The position numbers and the translations under genes are program-made. A stretch of 64,000 bases of DNA. Source: Thalassobaculum fulvum. Its GTDB lineage: Bacteria > Pseudomonadota > Alphaproteobacteria > Thalassobaculales > Thalassobaculaceae. The stretch is taken from positions 354,590 through 418,589 of the forward strand of contig NZ_BMZS01000002.1 in NCBI RefSeq assembly GCF_014652915.1. The letters run 5' to 3'. Below the pieces are notes generated by a model. That model saw only the letters and a list, made by a program, of their open reading frames with translations. It searched no databases and had not been told where the DNA came from. Below, one piece after another: positions 24,405-32,941 of the stretch (positions are counted from its first letter, which is position 1; every line of letters starts with the position of its first letter).

Positions 24405-24412
24405 TGTATACA
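24405..24412. promoter_or_regulatory. TGTATACA palindrome before the decarboxylase operon (operator or -10)
   Basis: An exact eight-base palindrome, extended to TTGTATACA on the left, lies 17 bases before the ATG at 24430 and just before the GGAGG ribosome-binding site. Sequences of this shape are typical operators of GntR/FadR-like regulators. The TATACA core could instead be a -10 element, giving an unusually short leader. No regulator gene lies next to it. Confidence 0.4.
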
Positions 24413-24429
24413 CTCCCGGAGGAACCCCC

Positions 24430-24807
24430 ATGGACAAGGCCATGTTCGAGGCCGGCCTGAAGAACCGGCGCGAGGTGCTTGGCGCCGAATACGTCGACAA
24501 GTCGATCCAGTCGGCGGACGACTTCAACATGCCGCTGCAGGAGCTGGTCACCGAGTACTGCTGGGGGGCCGTGTGGGGCCGCGAGGAGCTGCCGCGCAAG
24601 CAGCGCTCGATGCTGAACCTGGCGATGCTGGTGGCGCTCAACCGCCCGCACGAGCTGCGGCTGCACATCCGCGGCGCCATCAACAACGGCGTCACCAAGG
24701 AGGAAATGCGCGAGGTGTTCCTGCAGACCGCCATCTACTGCGGCGTGCCGGCGGCGATCGACGCCTTCCGCAACGCCCGCGAAGTGTTCAAGGAACTGGG
24801 TATCTGA
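24430..24807 (+). CDS. carboxymuconolactone decarboxylase family protein
   Basis: A 125-residue CMD-type protein: PLQELVTEYCWGAVWGREELPRKQRSMLNLAML and VTKEEMREVFLQTAIYCGVPAAIDAF are the two conserved blocks with the proton-relay His/Glu region. The close PcaC-type order suggests true carboxymuconolactone decarboxylase chemistry or a related ring-fission product, rather than the AhpD peroxidase subgroup, because the Cys-x-x-Cys pair is absent. It opens an operon with two dehydrogenase genes (gap 15 bases, then a stop/start overlap). Confidence 0.8.
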   Translation: MDKAMFEAGLKNRREVLGAEYVDKSIQSADDFNMPLQELVTEYCWGAVWGREELPRKQRSMLNLAMLVALNRPHELRLHIRGAINNGVTKEEMREVFLQTAIYCGVPAAIDAFRNAREVFKELGI

Positions 24808-24822
24808 GGGGAGAACGCCGCC

Positions 24823-25752
24823 ATGGCGGACATGACCGTGGGCTGGATCGGCATCGGCAACATGGGGTGGCCGATGGCCCGCAACGCCAAGAAGGCCGGC
24901 ATCGACATCGCCGTCTACGACGTCGACCAGGGCCGGATGGGCAAGTTCGCCGAGGAGTTCGACGCCAAGCGCGCGCCGACCCTGAAGGCGCTGGCCGAGA
25001 TGTCGGACGTGATCGTGACCATCGTGCCAGACGGCAAGGTGGTCCGGCAGATCTGCCTCGGTGCCGACAAGCCGGGCGAAGGCGACCGGCTGGCCGACGG
25101 CTTCAGGCCCGGCGCCATCGTCGTCGACATGAGCTCGTCTGCCCCGACCGGCACCCGGGCGCTCGGCGACGAGCTGCACCGGCTGGGCGTCACCCTGATC
25201 GACGCGCCGGTGTCCGGCGGCACCGCCGGCGCCGACGCCGCCACCCTGTCGATCATGGTCGGCGGCACCGACGAGGCGGCGATCGCCAAGGTCATGCCGG
25301 TGTTCCAGGCGACCGGCAAGAACGTGTTCCGCTGCGGCACGCTAGGCTGCGGCCACGCCATGAAGTGCCTGAACAACTACCTGTCGGCGGTCGGTCTGAC
25401 GGCGGCCAACGAGGCGCTGATCATCGGCCAGAAGTTCGGCCTCGACCCGTCCACCATGATCGACATCATCAACGTGTCGACCGGCCGCAACAACTCGACC
25501 GAGACCAAGTACCACCAGCGCGTCCTGAACCGGAAATACGGCTCCGGGTTCTCGGCGGCGCTGATGGCCAAGGACGTCGGCATCGCCGCCGGGCTGGCCG
25601 GCGACCAGGAGGCGTTCGCGCCGCTGCTGCACACCATGAACGAGATCTGGCAGCAGGCCTCGACGCAGCTTCCCAGCGTCGATCACGAGGTCACCATCGA
25701 GTACTACGAGCGGGCCAACGCGACCAAGCTGAAGCCCGGGAAGAAGGCGTGA
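24823..25752 (+). CDS. 3-hydroxyisobutyrate dehydrogenase-family oxidoreductase
   Basis: A 309-residue beta-hydroxyacid dehydrogenase. GWIGIGNMGWPMARN is the NAD(P) site. DAPVSGGTAGADAATLSIMVGG is the substrate-binding signature, and the catalytic Lys lies in GHAMKCLNNYL. It oxidises a beta-hydroxy acid to its semialdehyde or reduces tartronate-semialdehyde-like products. Middle gene of the operon with the decarboxylase and the DUF1932 dehydrogenase, whose start overlaps its stop (TGATG). Confidence 0.9.
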   Translation: MADMTVGWIGIGNMGWPMARNAKKAGIDIAVYDVDQGRMGKFAEEFDAKRAPTLKALAEMSDVIVTIVPDGKVVRQICLGADKPGEGDRLADGFRPGAIVVDMSSSAPTGTRALGDELHRLGVTLIDAPVSGGTAGADAATLSIMVGGTDEAAIAKVMPVFQATGKNVFRCGTLGCGHAMKCLNNYLSAVGLTAANEALIIGQKFGLDPSTMIDIINVSTGRNNSTETKYHQRVLNRKYGSGFSAALMAKDVGIAAGLAGDQEAFAPLLHTMNEIWQQASTQLPSVDHEVTIEYYERANATKLKPGKKA

Positions 25753-26666
25753 TGGCAAGCGGCTCGAACGTGCCCGGGCTGGCGTTCATCGGGTTCGGCG
25801 AGGCCGGGCCGCTGATCGCCAGGGGCCTGCTCGGCGCCGGTGCCAGCTCGGTGGCGGCGTACGACATCCTGGTCGACGACCCGCAGACCCGCGACGCCTG
25901 GATCGCCAAGGCCGAGGCGGTGCCGGCCAGGGCCTGCACCTCGTCCGCCGAGGCGCTCGGCGACGCCGACCTGATCCTGTCGACCGTGACCTCGGAGCGG
26001 GCGCTGGAGGCGGCCACCACCGCCGCCCCGCACCTGCGCGCGGGCCAGCTCTACCTCGACCTCAACTCGTGCTCGCCGGGCAAGAAGGTCAAGGCCTCGG
26101 CGGCGGTCGAGGCGGCCTCGGCGGCGCGCTACGTCGACGTCGCGGTGATGGACACGGTGCCGGGGCGCGGCCACAAGGTGCCGATGCTGCTGGCCGGCGC
26201 GGCGGCGCCGGAAGCGGCCGAGCGCCTGGCGGCGTTCGGCATGAACGTCGAGGTGGTGGGCGACAAGGTCGGCCAGGCCTCGACCATCAAGATGGCGCGC
26301 AGCGTGTTCATGAAGGGCCTCGAGGCGATCCTGTGCGAGAGCCTGGTGGCGGCCGACCGCGCCGGCGTCGCCGACCGGGTGCTGGCCTCGATCCAGGGCA
26401 CCTTCCCGGACCTCGACTGGCGCAAGCTCGCGACCTACCACATGGGCCGCATGGCCCAGCACGGCCGGCGCCGCGCCATCGAGATGGACTCGGTCGCCGA
26501 CACCTTGCGCGACCTCGGCATGGACCCGTTCACCGCGGTCGGCAGCGGCCGGCGCCAGATGTGGGTGGCCGAGCTCGGCCTGCGCGACCGCTTCGGACCG
26601 AAGGGGCCGGACACCCTGGAGGACTTCCTGGCGGCCGTCGCCGAGATGGATCAGCCGAACGACTGA
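25752..26666 (+). CDS. DUF1932-type NAD(P)-binding dehydrogenase
   Basis: A 304-residue protein: FIGFGEAGPLIARGLLGAG is an atypical Rossmann glycine motif. LYLDLNSCSPGKKVKA and DVAVMDTVPGRGHKVPMLLAG follow. KMARSVFMKGLEAILCESL contains the conserved Lys, with the C-terminal DUF1932 helices after. Such proteins resemble 6-phosphogluconate and 3-hydroxyisobutyrate dehydrogenases. In the operon it overlaps the preceding dehydrogenase and probably acts on an intermediate of the same pathway. Its last 16 bases overlap the convergent phosphodiesterase gene. Confidence 0.85.
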   Translation: MASGSNVPGLAFIGFGEAGPLIARGLLGAGASSVAAYDILVDDPQTRDAWIAKAEAVPARACTSSAEALGDADLILSTVTSERALEAATTAAPHLRAGQLYLDLNSCSPGKKVKASAAVEAASAARYVDVAVMDTVPGRGHKVPMLLAGAAAPEAAERLAAFGMNVEVVGDKVGQASTIKMARSVFMKGLEAILCESLVAADRAGVADRVLASIQGTFPDLDWRKLATYHMGRMAQHGRRRAIEMDSVADTLRDLGMDPFTAVGSGRRQMWVAELGLRDRFGPKGPDTLEDFLAAVAEMDQPND

Positions 26667-27451
26667 GGCCCGCCGTAGCTGTCGACGTACAGCTTGTGGC
26701 TCACCAGGCCGGTGCCGGCGACCAGCCGGTGCAGCTGCAGCATCGGCGGCTCCATGACCAGGGCGAGCGGGGTGGCGCCTTCGGAGTCGTAGTGCACCTG
26801 GTGGGCCGCGCCGGGCATCACGTCGAGCACCGTCCCGGCGAACCGCACGGTGACCCCCCGGTGCAGGTGGCCGGCCAGGATACGCTCGACGTTCGGGGCA
26901 ACGCGCACCACCTCGGCGAACCGCTCCGCGCCCTCCAGCAGCCGCAGCCGGTCCATGCCCGGCAGCCCGACCGCGACCGGCGGGTGGTGCATGACCACGA
27001 CGGTCGGGGTGTCGCGGTCCTCGGCCAGCCGGACCGCCAGCCAGTCGAGCCGGTCGGCGCACAGCGCGCCGGACGACTTGCCCGGGTCGTGGGTGTCCAA
27101 CACCAGCAGCCGCAGCGCCCCCAAATCCAGGGCGTACTGCACGAACTTCTGGTCCGGGCGCCAGTACTCGAGGTCCGGGAAGCAGGCCCGGAACGCCTCG
27201 CGGCCGTCGTGGTTGCCCAGCACCAGGTAGGCCGGGACCGCGAGCGGCTCCAGCAGCCGCTGCAGGTGCCGGTACTCCGCCTCCGACCCGCCGTCGATCA
27301 GGTCGCCGGTGATCAGCAGGAAATCGGGCCGCGGCGACAGCGCGTTGACGCGCACGACCGCCCGCTCCAGGAAGCCGGCGGTATCGACACGCCCGGACAG
27401 CGCCATCCCCGGTTCCCGGATGTGCAGGTCGGTGATCTGAGCGAACAGCAT
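26651..27451 (-). CDS. CpdA-like calcineurin phosphoesterase
   Basis: A 266-residue class III cyclic-nucleotide phosphodiesterase-like protein. The metallophosphatase metal-ligand blocks are ITDLHI, LLITGDLIDGG, LVLGNHD, VVVMHHPP and ILAGHLHRG, in the right order. CpdA/Icc proteins hydrolyse cAMP, though relaxed phosphodiesterases share these motifs. It is a cytoplasmic enzyme. Divergent from sodB (207 bases between starts). Confidence 0.85.
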   Translation of the reverse strand: MLFAQITDLHIREPGMALSGRVDTAGFLERAVVRVNALSPRPDFLLITGDLIDGGSEAEYRHLQRLLEPLAVPAYLVLGNHDGREAFRACFPDLEYWRPDQKFVQYALDLGALRLLVLDTHDPGKSSGALCADRLDWLAVRLAEDRDTPTVVVMHHPPVAVGLPGMDRLRLLEGAERFAEVVRVAPNVERILAGHLHRGVTVRFAGTVLDVMPGAAHQVHYDSEGATPLALVMEPPMLQLHRLVAGTGLVSHKLYVDSYGGPQSFG

Positions 27452-27658
27452 GGCAGAAGGTCCTGGATCGATGCCCCGGCGGGTCGGAGCGATGCCGCGA
27501 TCCTAGCCGGAAACCGGTCGGCCCGCTTCTTCTCTGGACAAGATTTTTCTTGGGCTTACATCTACGCGGACTCGGGCCCCGACCCGGCCCCCCAGAGTCC
27601 GGGCCCCCAGTGACCGTGCCCGAGAGACACCGAGGGATTCACGAGAGGAGAGCGACCG

Positions 27659-28264
27659 ATGGCATTCGAACTTCCCCCGCTGCCCTACGCGTACGACGCG
27701 CTGGCGCCGTACATGTCGGCCGAGACGCTGGAGTTCCACCACGACAAACACCACAACGCCTATGTCGTGAACGGCAACAACCTGCTGAAGGGCACCGGCC
27801 TCGAGGACAAGTCGCTCGAGGAGGTCGTCAAGGCGTCCTACAAGGACGAGAAGCTGACCGGCCTGTTCAACAACGCCGCCCAGCACTGGAACCACATCGA
27901 GTTCTGGCAGTGGATGAAGCCGAACGGCGGCGGCGCCATGCCGGGCGAGCTGGAGAAGCGGATCGTTTCCGACTTCGGTAGCGTCGACAAGTTCAAGGAG
28001 GACTTCGTCAACGCCGGCGTCACCCAGTTCGGCTCGGGCTGGTGCTGGCTGGCGGTCGGTGCCGACGGCAAGCTGAAGGTCACCAAGACGCCGAACGGCG
28101 TGAACCCGGTGGCGCTCGGCGAGACCGCCCTGCTCGGCTGCGACGTGTGGGAGCACTCCTACTACATCGACTACCGCAACCGCCGGCCGGACTACGTGAA
28201 GGCGTTCGTCGACAGCATGGTCAACTGGGAGCGCGTCGCCGAGCTCCTGGCGAAGGCTTCCTGA
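27659..28264 (+). CDS. sodB: superoxide dismutase [Fe]
   Basis: A 201-residue Fe/Mn-SOD. Metal ligands are visible in TLEFHHDKHHNAYV (His27 region), NAAQHWNHIEFW, DVWEHSYYIDYRNRRPDYV. The FGSGWCWLAV block with its Gln in NNAAQHW is typical of the iron enzyme: Gln comes before the His, as in the FeSOD group. It removes superoxide in the cytoplasm. Ribosome-binding site GAGAGGAGA, ATG 27659. A terminator hairpin follows 22 bases after the stop. Confidence 0.95.
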   Translation: MAFELPPLPYAYDALAPYMSAETLEFHHDKHHNAYVVNGNNLLKGTGLEDKSLEEVVKASYKDEKLTGLFNNAAQHWNHIEFWQWMKPNGGGAMPGELEKRIVSDFGSVDKFKEDFVNAGVTQFGSGWCWLAVGADGKLKVTKTPNGVNPVALGETALLGCDVWEHSYYIDYRNRRPDYVKAFVDSMVNWERVAELLAKAS

Positions 28265-28285
28265 CCGACGTCCTCTGACCGACGA

Positions 28286-28316
28286 TGGGCGCGGCGCCGG
28301 CCGGGCGCCGCGCCCA
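28286..28316 (+). terminator. intrinsic-type terminator after sodB
   Basis: A perfect 13-base stem, TGGGCGCGGCGCC (28286-28298) with its inverse at 28304-28316, and a five-base loop. It lies 22 bases after the sodB stop. A short CTACCTTATAAT stretch follows. High stem stability and position support termination of sodB. Confidence 0.75.
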
Positions 28317-28322
28317 CTACCT

Positions 28323-28328
28323 TATAAT
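28323..28328 (+). promoter_or_regulatory. consensus -10 element (TATAAT) upstream of the PAS_5-type gene
   Basis: An exact TATAAT occurs just after the sodB terminator and about 105 bases before the ATG at 28434. No good -35 element is seen upstream because the terminator stem occupies that position. CGTCTCAA (28356-28363) lies downstream of it. Position only; function not shown. Confidence 0.3.
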
Positions 28329-28433
28329 CGTTCGAAGACCGTCGTATTTCGACGCCGTCTCAATTGGTTCTTGTTCGCCCTCCGGGTGGCGTGCAAGACT
28401 TTCGCTCCGGATATTCCGGACGGATTCGCGGCA

Positions 28434-29825
28434 ATGGACTCCGAGATCGCATCGTTCTGGCTCACCCCGAAAGGAATCGGCCCGCGGTTGTCCGATGGCC
28501 AGGGCGCGGAGCGCACGATGTGGGCCACCGCGATCAACCTGATGGGGTGGGTCGACGTCGAGATCGGCGTCAAGGTCGCGGATGTCCACGTCGACCCCGA
28601 AGTGGTCGGCGACGAGGTTCTCGGCCTGCTTCCGGGCGCCCTGGAAAGCCGGGCGGCCGGCCGCCGGATCACCATCAACCTGGTACGCGCCGATACCCGG
28701 CCGGTCTCGGTCTGCTTCACCGACGTGAAGCCGGCGATCCGCTATCTCCAGGACTCGGTGCGCAGCCGCCGCGGCCCGAAGGGGCCGCCGACGATCGACG
28801 AGATCCTGCGGGGAACCGGCCTGTCCGGCGAGAGCGACGGCCACGCCCAGCCGCCCGCGCCGATCGCCGCCCCGCCCGAGACCGGTACGGCGCGTTCGAT
28901 CAGCTCGATCGAGATGGCGATGATCTCGGCCGAGACGCTTGCCGCCCGCCTGCGGGCCGCCGAGTGGCTGGACGCCGACGGTCGCTATCGCCGCCGGCTC
29001 GGCGACGAGCTGCCGAACGACGCCCCCGACATGGTGCTGTTCGCCCTGCACTCGCTCGGCTGGGCCGCGATCGAGCGGTCCTGGCTGCATGCCGGCACCA
29101 GCCTGGACTCGATCGCGCCGACCCGGATCGTGGTCGATCCGCACAGCGTCGAGCCGGCGACCGTGGAACGCCTGACCGATCTGTGCGTCATCTGGTCGGA
29201 GAGCCTGGAGCCGGTCTCGCTGGCATGGTGGGACGGCGCCACCTGGCAGAACGAGTACGGGCGCGCCGAGCAGGTCGCCGACCGGATCCACCATCTGGTC
29301 ACGGCCCGCCAGTACGCCCAGTTCCCGACCACGATCCAGTCGATCGCCATCGAGCCGGACCGGTTGCCGAACGATGTGGCGCCGCATCACCGGGAGCTGA
29401 TCGACCGGGCGGTCCGCACATGGTGGGCGTTCGGCGGCAACGGCGACGAGGGGTCCGGCCTGATCGAGGCGCTCGAGCGCGAAGGCGCCCAGAGCGCCCG
29501 GGCCAAGCTGGTCGAGCTGGACCAGGACAACCAGTTCCGGATCGCCGCCTACGAGGCCGGCGACCTGCGCCTGTGGGACGAGATCACCCCGGCCCAGATG
29601 GGCGGCAAGCGGCTGGTCGACATGCCGGACCGGCGTCTCGCGCGGCGGGTCGAGCTGGACGTCCAGACCGCGGTCCGGCGCGGCGCGCCGCTGGTGCACC
29701 GCTGCCGCGGCGTGCTGATGACCCAGGGCGGACCGACGCCGTTCGACTGGGTCCGGCTCAGCCTGCCGCTGTACCGCCGCACCCATCCGACGCCACGGTC
29801 GGTGTTCACCATCTGCATGGTCTGA
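28434..29825 (+). CDS. 463-residue protein with a C-terminal PAS_5-like region
   Basis: No full-length family is recognised. Residues 1-125 and 155-300 are mixed alpha/beta; a proline-rich linker (about 138-153) joins them. The C-terminal third (RIAAYEAGDLRLWDEITPAQ, GKRLVDMPDRRLARRVELD, then LVHRCRGVL and FDWVRLSLPLY) follows the strand order of PAS_5 domains, as in the proteins at 245-718 and 52771-53295. It is likely a cytoplasmic sensory or regulatory protein. ATG 28434 is chosen; the upstream TTG at 28371 adds 21 residues with no ribosome-binding site. Confidence 0.5.
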   Translation: MDSEIASFWLTPKGIGPRLSDGQGAERTMWATAINLMGWVDVEIGVKVADVHVDPEVVGDEVLGLLPGALESRAAGRRITINLVRADTRPVSVCFTDVKPAIRYLQDSVRSRRGPKGPPTIDEILRGTGLSGESDGHAQPPAPIAAPPETGTARSISSIEMAMISAETLAARLRAAEWLDADGRYRRRLGDELPNDAPDMVLFALHSLGWAAIERSWLHAGTSLDSIAPTRIVVDPHSVEPATVERLTDLCVIWSESLEPVSLAWWDGATWQNEYGRAEQVADRIHHLVTARQYAQFPTTIQSIAIEPDRLPNDVAPHHRELIDRAVRTWWAFGGNGDEGSGLIEALEREGAQSARAKLVELDQDNQFRIAAYEAGDLRLWDEITPAQMGGKRLVDMPDRRLARRVELDVQTAVRRGAPLVHRCRGVLMTQGGPTPFDWVRLSLPLYRRTHPTPRSVFTICMV

Positions 29826-29864
29826 CGGTCGTCGGCCGTTCCCAGCCCCGGCACCGAGGACAGG

Positions 29865-30419
29865 ATGGCCGATCCCGAGTTCCGTCCGGCCGCGTTCCTC
29901 GACCGCGACGGCGTGCTCAACCGCGATGTCGGCTATGCCCATCGCAACGATCAGATCGAGTGGATCCCGGGGGCCGCGGCCGCGATCCGGCGGCTGAACG
30001 CCGCCGGTTACCTGGTATTCGTCGTCACCAACCAGTCCGGCGTCGCGCGCGGCCTTTACGGAACCGCCGATGTCGAGCGGCTGCACCGCTGGATGGCCGA
30101 GCGCCTGGCGGAGCAGGGCGCGCGCGTCGACGACTGGCGGTACTGCCCCTACCACCCGGATCATCGGCCGGACCGGTTCGCGGCATTCGCCGGCTGGCGA
30201 AAGCCGGCGCCCGGCATGCTGCTCGACCTGATGCGCCACTGGCCGGTCAAGGCCGACCGTTCCTTCCTGATCGGCGACCAGGAGACCGACATGCAGGCGG
30301 GCGCCCCCGCCGGCATCGCCGGCCACCGGTATGGCGGCGGCGACCTCGAAACGCTCGTGGCGCGCTTGATCGGCACCACCGGAGCCGGTATCTCGAACGG
30401 CGAGGAGATGGGGCGATGA
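29865..30419 (+). CDS. gmhB: GmhB-like D,D-heptose 1,7-bisphosphate phosphatase (HAD IIIA)
   Basis: A 184-residue HAD phosphatase. AAFLDRDGVLNRDVGY is motif I with the nucleophile and acid/base aspartates. VFVVTNQSGVARG is motif II; YCPYHPDH has part of the zinc-binding loop and WRKPAPGMLLDL the motif III Lys. GDQETDMQAG is motif IV. It removes a phosphate in heptose (LPS core) synthesis; histidinol-phosphatase-like paralogues look similar. It begins a three-gene unit with a small periplasmic protein and manC. The stop overlaps the next ATG. Confidence 0.85.
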   Translation: MADPEFRPAAFLDRDGVLNRDVGYAHRNDQIEWIPGAAAAIRRLNAAGYLVFVVTNQSGVARGLYGTADVERLHRWMAERLAEQGARVDDWRYCPYHPDHRPDRFAAFAGWRKPAPGMLLDLMRHWPVKADRSFLIGDQETDMQAGAPAGIAGHRYGGGDLETLVARLIGTTGAGISNGEEMGR

Positions 30420-30727
30420 TGAAGCAGGTCGGATGGGTCACAGCCTTCGTTCTGGCTCTGGCGGCAGCGCCGGTGGCCCGGGCCCAGGTCAAGTCGGCGA
30501 ACCCGGCGACGGCGTGGGTGTACGCCCCGAACGTCACGGTCAACGACCTGTGGCGCGGCGTCCGGGACGGCCAGGTCGAGGTGGTGTCGTCGGCTGCCGC
30601 CGACGATACGAAGGGCGGGCTGTCGCTGGTCACCGTGTTCCGGGGCCACGGCCAGATCTGGCGCTGCGTCGAACGGACCGACACCGGCATGGTCGAACGC
30701 AATTTCGCCTGCGCGCGGGTGCGATGA
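30416..30727 (+). CDS. small exported protein of unknown function
   Basis: A 103-residue protein starting MMKQVGWVTAFVLALAAAPVARA, a signal peptide with cleavage near residue 23. The mature part (about 80 residues) has paired cysteines (IWRCVERTD and NFACARVR) that could form a disulphide. No family recognised. Its start overlaps the gmhB stop and manC begins 26 bases after it, so it is co-transcribed with sugar-nucleotide genes. ATG 30419 is a second possible start, one codon later. Confidence 0.6.
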   Translation: MMKQVGWVTAFVLALAAAPVARAQVKSANPATAWVYAPNVTVNDLWRGVRDGQVEVVSSAAADDTKGGLSLVTVFRGHGQIWRCVERTDTGMVERNFACARVR

Positions 30728-30752
30728 GCGCGCGTTCCGAACCGTCCCGGCC

Positions 30753-32213
30753 GTGAGCGACCGGTCCGTGGCCCGCAGCACCCGGATCGTCCCGGTGATC
30801 CTGTCCGGCGGCGCCGGCACCCGGTTGTGGCCGCTGTCGCGCGCCGACCATCCCAAGCAGTTCCTCGATCTGCTGGGTGGCGGCACCATGCTGCAGGCGA
30901 CCGCCCGGCGGGTCTCCGATCCGACCCGGTTCGCCGACCCGATCGTCGTCGCCAACGTCGAGCACCGGTTCCTGGTCGCCGAGCAGATGCGCGAGGCCGG
31001 CATCCGGCCGCGCGCCATCGTGCTGGAACCGGAGGGCCGCAACTCGGCACCCGCGGCCGCCGTCGCCGCATTGCGCGCGACGGCCGACGACGGCGACGCC
31101 ATGGTCCTGCTGCTCGCCGCCGATCACGCGATGGCGCGGCCGGCCGCCTTCGTCGAGGCCGTCGATCGCGCACGCGCCGCGGCCGACGCCGGCTGCATCG
31201 TGACCTTCGGCATCCGCCCCGACCGCCCGGAGACCGGCTACGGCTACGTGCTGACCGGCCGCGAGCACCCCGAAGCCCGGGGCGTGCACCGGGTCGACCG
31301 GTTCGTCGAGAAGCCCGATGCGGCGACCGCCTCTGCCTATCTGGCCGACGGCCGCTACCTGTGGAACTCCGGCAACTTCCTGGCCTCGGCGGCGGTGCTG
31401 TCGGCCGAGATCGCCCGCCTGGCACCAGCGGTCGAGGAAGCCGCCCGCGCCGCGCTGGCCGCCGCCACCCGCGATCTCGATTTCGAGCGCCTCGATCCCG
31501 CCGCCTTCGGCCGCGCACCGGCGATCTCGATCGACTACGCGATCATGGAGAAGACCGACCGGGCGGCGGTCGTGCCCTGCGATCCCGGTTGGAGCGACGT
31601 CGGTTCGTTCGCGTCTCTGCATGCGCTCGCCAGCCGCGACCCGGCCGGCAACGCCGTCGTCGGCGACGCGGTCACGCTCGACACCCACGACTGCCTGATC
31701 CGCAGCACCGGCCCGCTGGTGGCGACCCTGGGCGTGGCCGACCTGATGATCGTCGCCACCCCGGACGCCCTGCTGGTGGCCGACGCCCATCGGGCACAGG
31801 ACGTGAAAGCGGTGGTCGACCGGCTGCGGGCGGAAGGCCGAAGCGAGGCCGACGGCCATCCCGAGGTGCATCGGCCCTGGGGCTCGTACCGGACGCTCGA
31901 CCACGGCCCGGGCTTCCAGGTCAAGCAGATCCGGGTCAACCCGGGCGGCCGGCTGTCGCTGCAGAGCCACCGCCACCGCGCCGAGCACTGGGTGGTGATC
32001 GAGGGAACCGCCCGGGTCACCCGGGGACCGGCCCAGGACTCGCTCGAGACCGTCGACCTGCCGATCAACCGGTCGATCGACATACCGCTCGGATGGGTGC
32101 ACCGGCTGGAGAATCCGACCGAGGAGCCGGTCGCGATCGTCGAGGTCCAGTCGGGCAGCTATCTCGGCGAGGACGACATCGAACGCTACGACGACGCCTA
32201 CGGCCGCGGTTGA
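30753..32213 (+). CDS. manC: mannose-1-phosphate guanylyltransferase/mannose-6-phosphate isomerase
   Basis: A 486-residue bifunctional ManC/AlgA type enzyme. VILSGGAGTRLWPLSRADHPKQFLDL is the nucleotidyltransferase signature, VDRFVEKPD the metal/sugar site and GWSDVGSFASLH the later core. A C-terminal type II PMI cupin follows: WGSYRTLDHGPGFQVKQI, PGGRLSLQSHRHRAEHWV, VHRLENPTEE. It makes GDP-mannose for surface polysaccharide. Start is GTG 30753, the only in-frame start near the domain. Overlaps the convergent methyltransferase by 16 bases. Confidence 0.95.
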   Translation: MSDRSVARSTRIVPVILSGGAGTRLWPLSRADHPKQFLDLLGGGTMLQATARRVSDPTRFADPIVVANVEHRFLVAEQMREAGIRPRAIVLEPEGRNSAPAAAVAALRATADDGDAMVLLLAADHAMARPAAFVEAVDRARAAADAGCIVTFGIRPDRPETGYGYVLTGREHPEARGVHRVDRFVEKPDAATASAYLADGRYLWNSGNFLASAAVLSAEIARLAPAVEEAARAALAAATRDLDFERLDPAAFGRAPAISIDYAIMEKTDRAAVVPCDPGWSDVGSFASLHALASRDPAGNAVVGDAVTLDTHDCLIRSTGPLVATLGVADLMIVATPDALLVADAHRAQDVKAVVDRLRAEGRSEADGHPEVHRPWGSYRTLDHGPGFQVKQIRVNPGGRLSLQSHRHRAEHWVVIEGTARVTRGPAQDSLETVDLPINRSIDIPLGWVHRLENPTEEPVAIVEVQSGSYLGEDDIERYDDAYGRG

Positions 32214-32806
32214 CCGTCGCCCTGAACCGCATACAGGCGGCGCATCGGCCGCCGGCGGAAGCGGTAGACCGTCGCCGGCGGGAAGTTCGAGAAGGTCCGG
32301 CCGACCCGCGCCGACTTCAGCCCGAGCCGTTCGAGCACGGCGCGCGGGACCGGGCACCGTGCCCCGTAGGTGAACTGGTAGAACGAGCCGTCCCGACTCA
32401 TGTGGGCGAAGCAGCCGTCGAGCACGCCCATGATCGCGCGAGTCGGCATCGACAGGAACGGCAGCCCGCTGACCACGGCCTTCACCGGCTCGCCGCCGAA
32501 CAGCTCGGCCCGGCCCAGGTCGGTGGCGTCCATCGCCAGCACGCCGACTCCCGGAAAACGCTCCCGCAGCATCGCCGCGAACTTCGCCTCGCGCTCGACC
32601 AGCAGCAGCCGGTCCGGCGGCACGCCGCGGGCGAGCAGCGCCTTGGTGAACACGCCGGTGCCGGGACCGAGCTCGACGACCGGAGTCGTCTGCGGCGTGA
32701 TCTCCGACGTGATCAGCGCGGCGAGCGCGCTGCTCGACGGGGTGATCGAACCGAGTCGGATGGGGTCGGCGATCCAGGCGCGCAGGAATTGAACGGCGTC
32801 GCTCAT
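32198..32806 (-). CDS. PmtA-like phospholipid N-methyltransferase
   Basis: A 202-residue class I SAM-dependent methyltransferase. VVELGPGTGVFTKALLARG is the SAM-binding motif I; LLVEREAKFAAMLRERFP is post-I. AVVSGLPFLSMPTRAIMGVL resembles the phospholipid N-methyltransferase/KsgA-related group, and the FTYGARCPVPR segment fits PmtA enzymes that methylate phosphatidylethanolamine. The N-terminal FLRAWIADPIRLGSITPSS is also typical. An rRNA methyltransferase is less likely because the C-terminal KsgA domain is missing. Confidence 0.75.
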   Translation of the reverse strand: MSDAVQFLRAWIADPIRLGSITPSSSALAALITSEITPQTTPVVELGPGTGVFTKALLARGVPPDRLLLVEREAKFAAMLRERFPGVGVLAMDATDLGRAELFGGEPVKAVVSGLPFLSMPTRAIMGVLDGCFAHMSRDGSFYQFTYGARCPVPRAVLERLGLKSARVGRTFSNFPPATVYRFRRRPMRRLYAVQGDGQPRP

Positions 32807-32839
32807 GGCCCTCGCTGGGCACCTCGAGATTGGTTCGGT

Positions 32840-32853
32840 GGAACGGTCGTTCC
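32840..32853. promoter_or_regulatory. GGAAC-N4-GTTCC inverted repeat upstream of the methyltransferase
   Basis: An exact dyad with GGTC spacer lies 34 bases upstream of the PmtA-like start, in the gap downstream of the UDP-glucuronate decarboxylase-like gene. A second dyad (GCGATGAC/GTCATCGC) lies further up in the same gap and may end the upstream transcript. The first could be an operator. Confidence 0.3.
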
Positions 32854-32941
32854 AAGAACACTATGACATAGCGATGACACGACCGGAAAAGAAGCCGTCA
32901 GTGTCGTCATCGCGTCGCTCGGTCGCGGCGGTCGGGTGCCG

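Noticed and set aside
32198-32806. rRNA adenine dimethyltransferase (KsgA-like)
   Set aside because: Too short; the KsgA C-terminal domain is absent and the order fits phospholipid N-methyltransferases.
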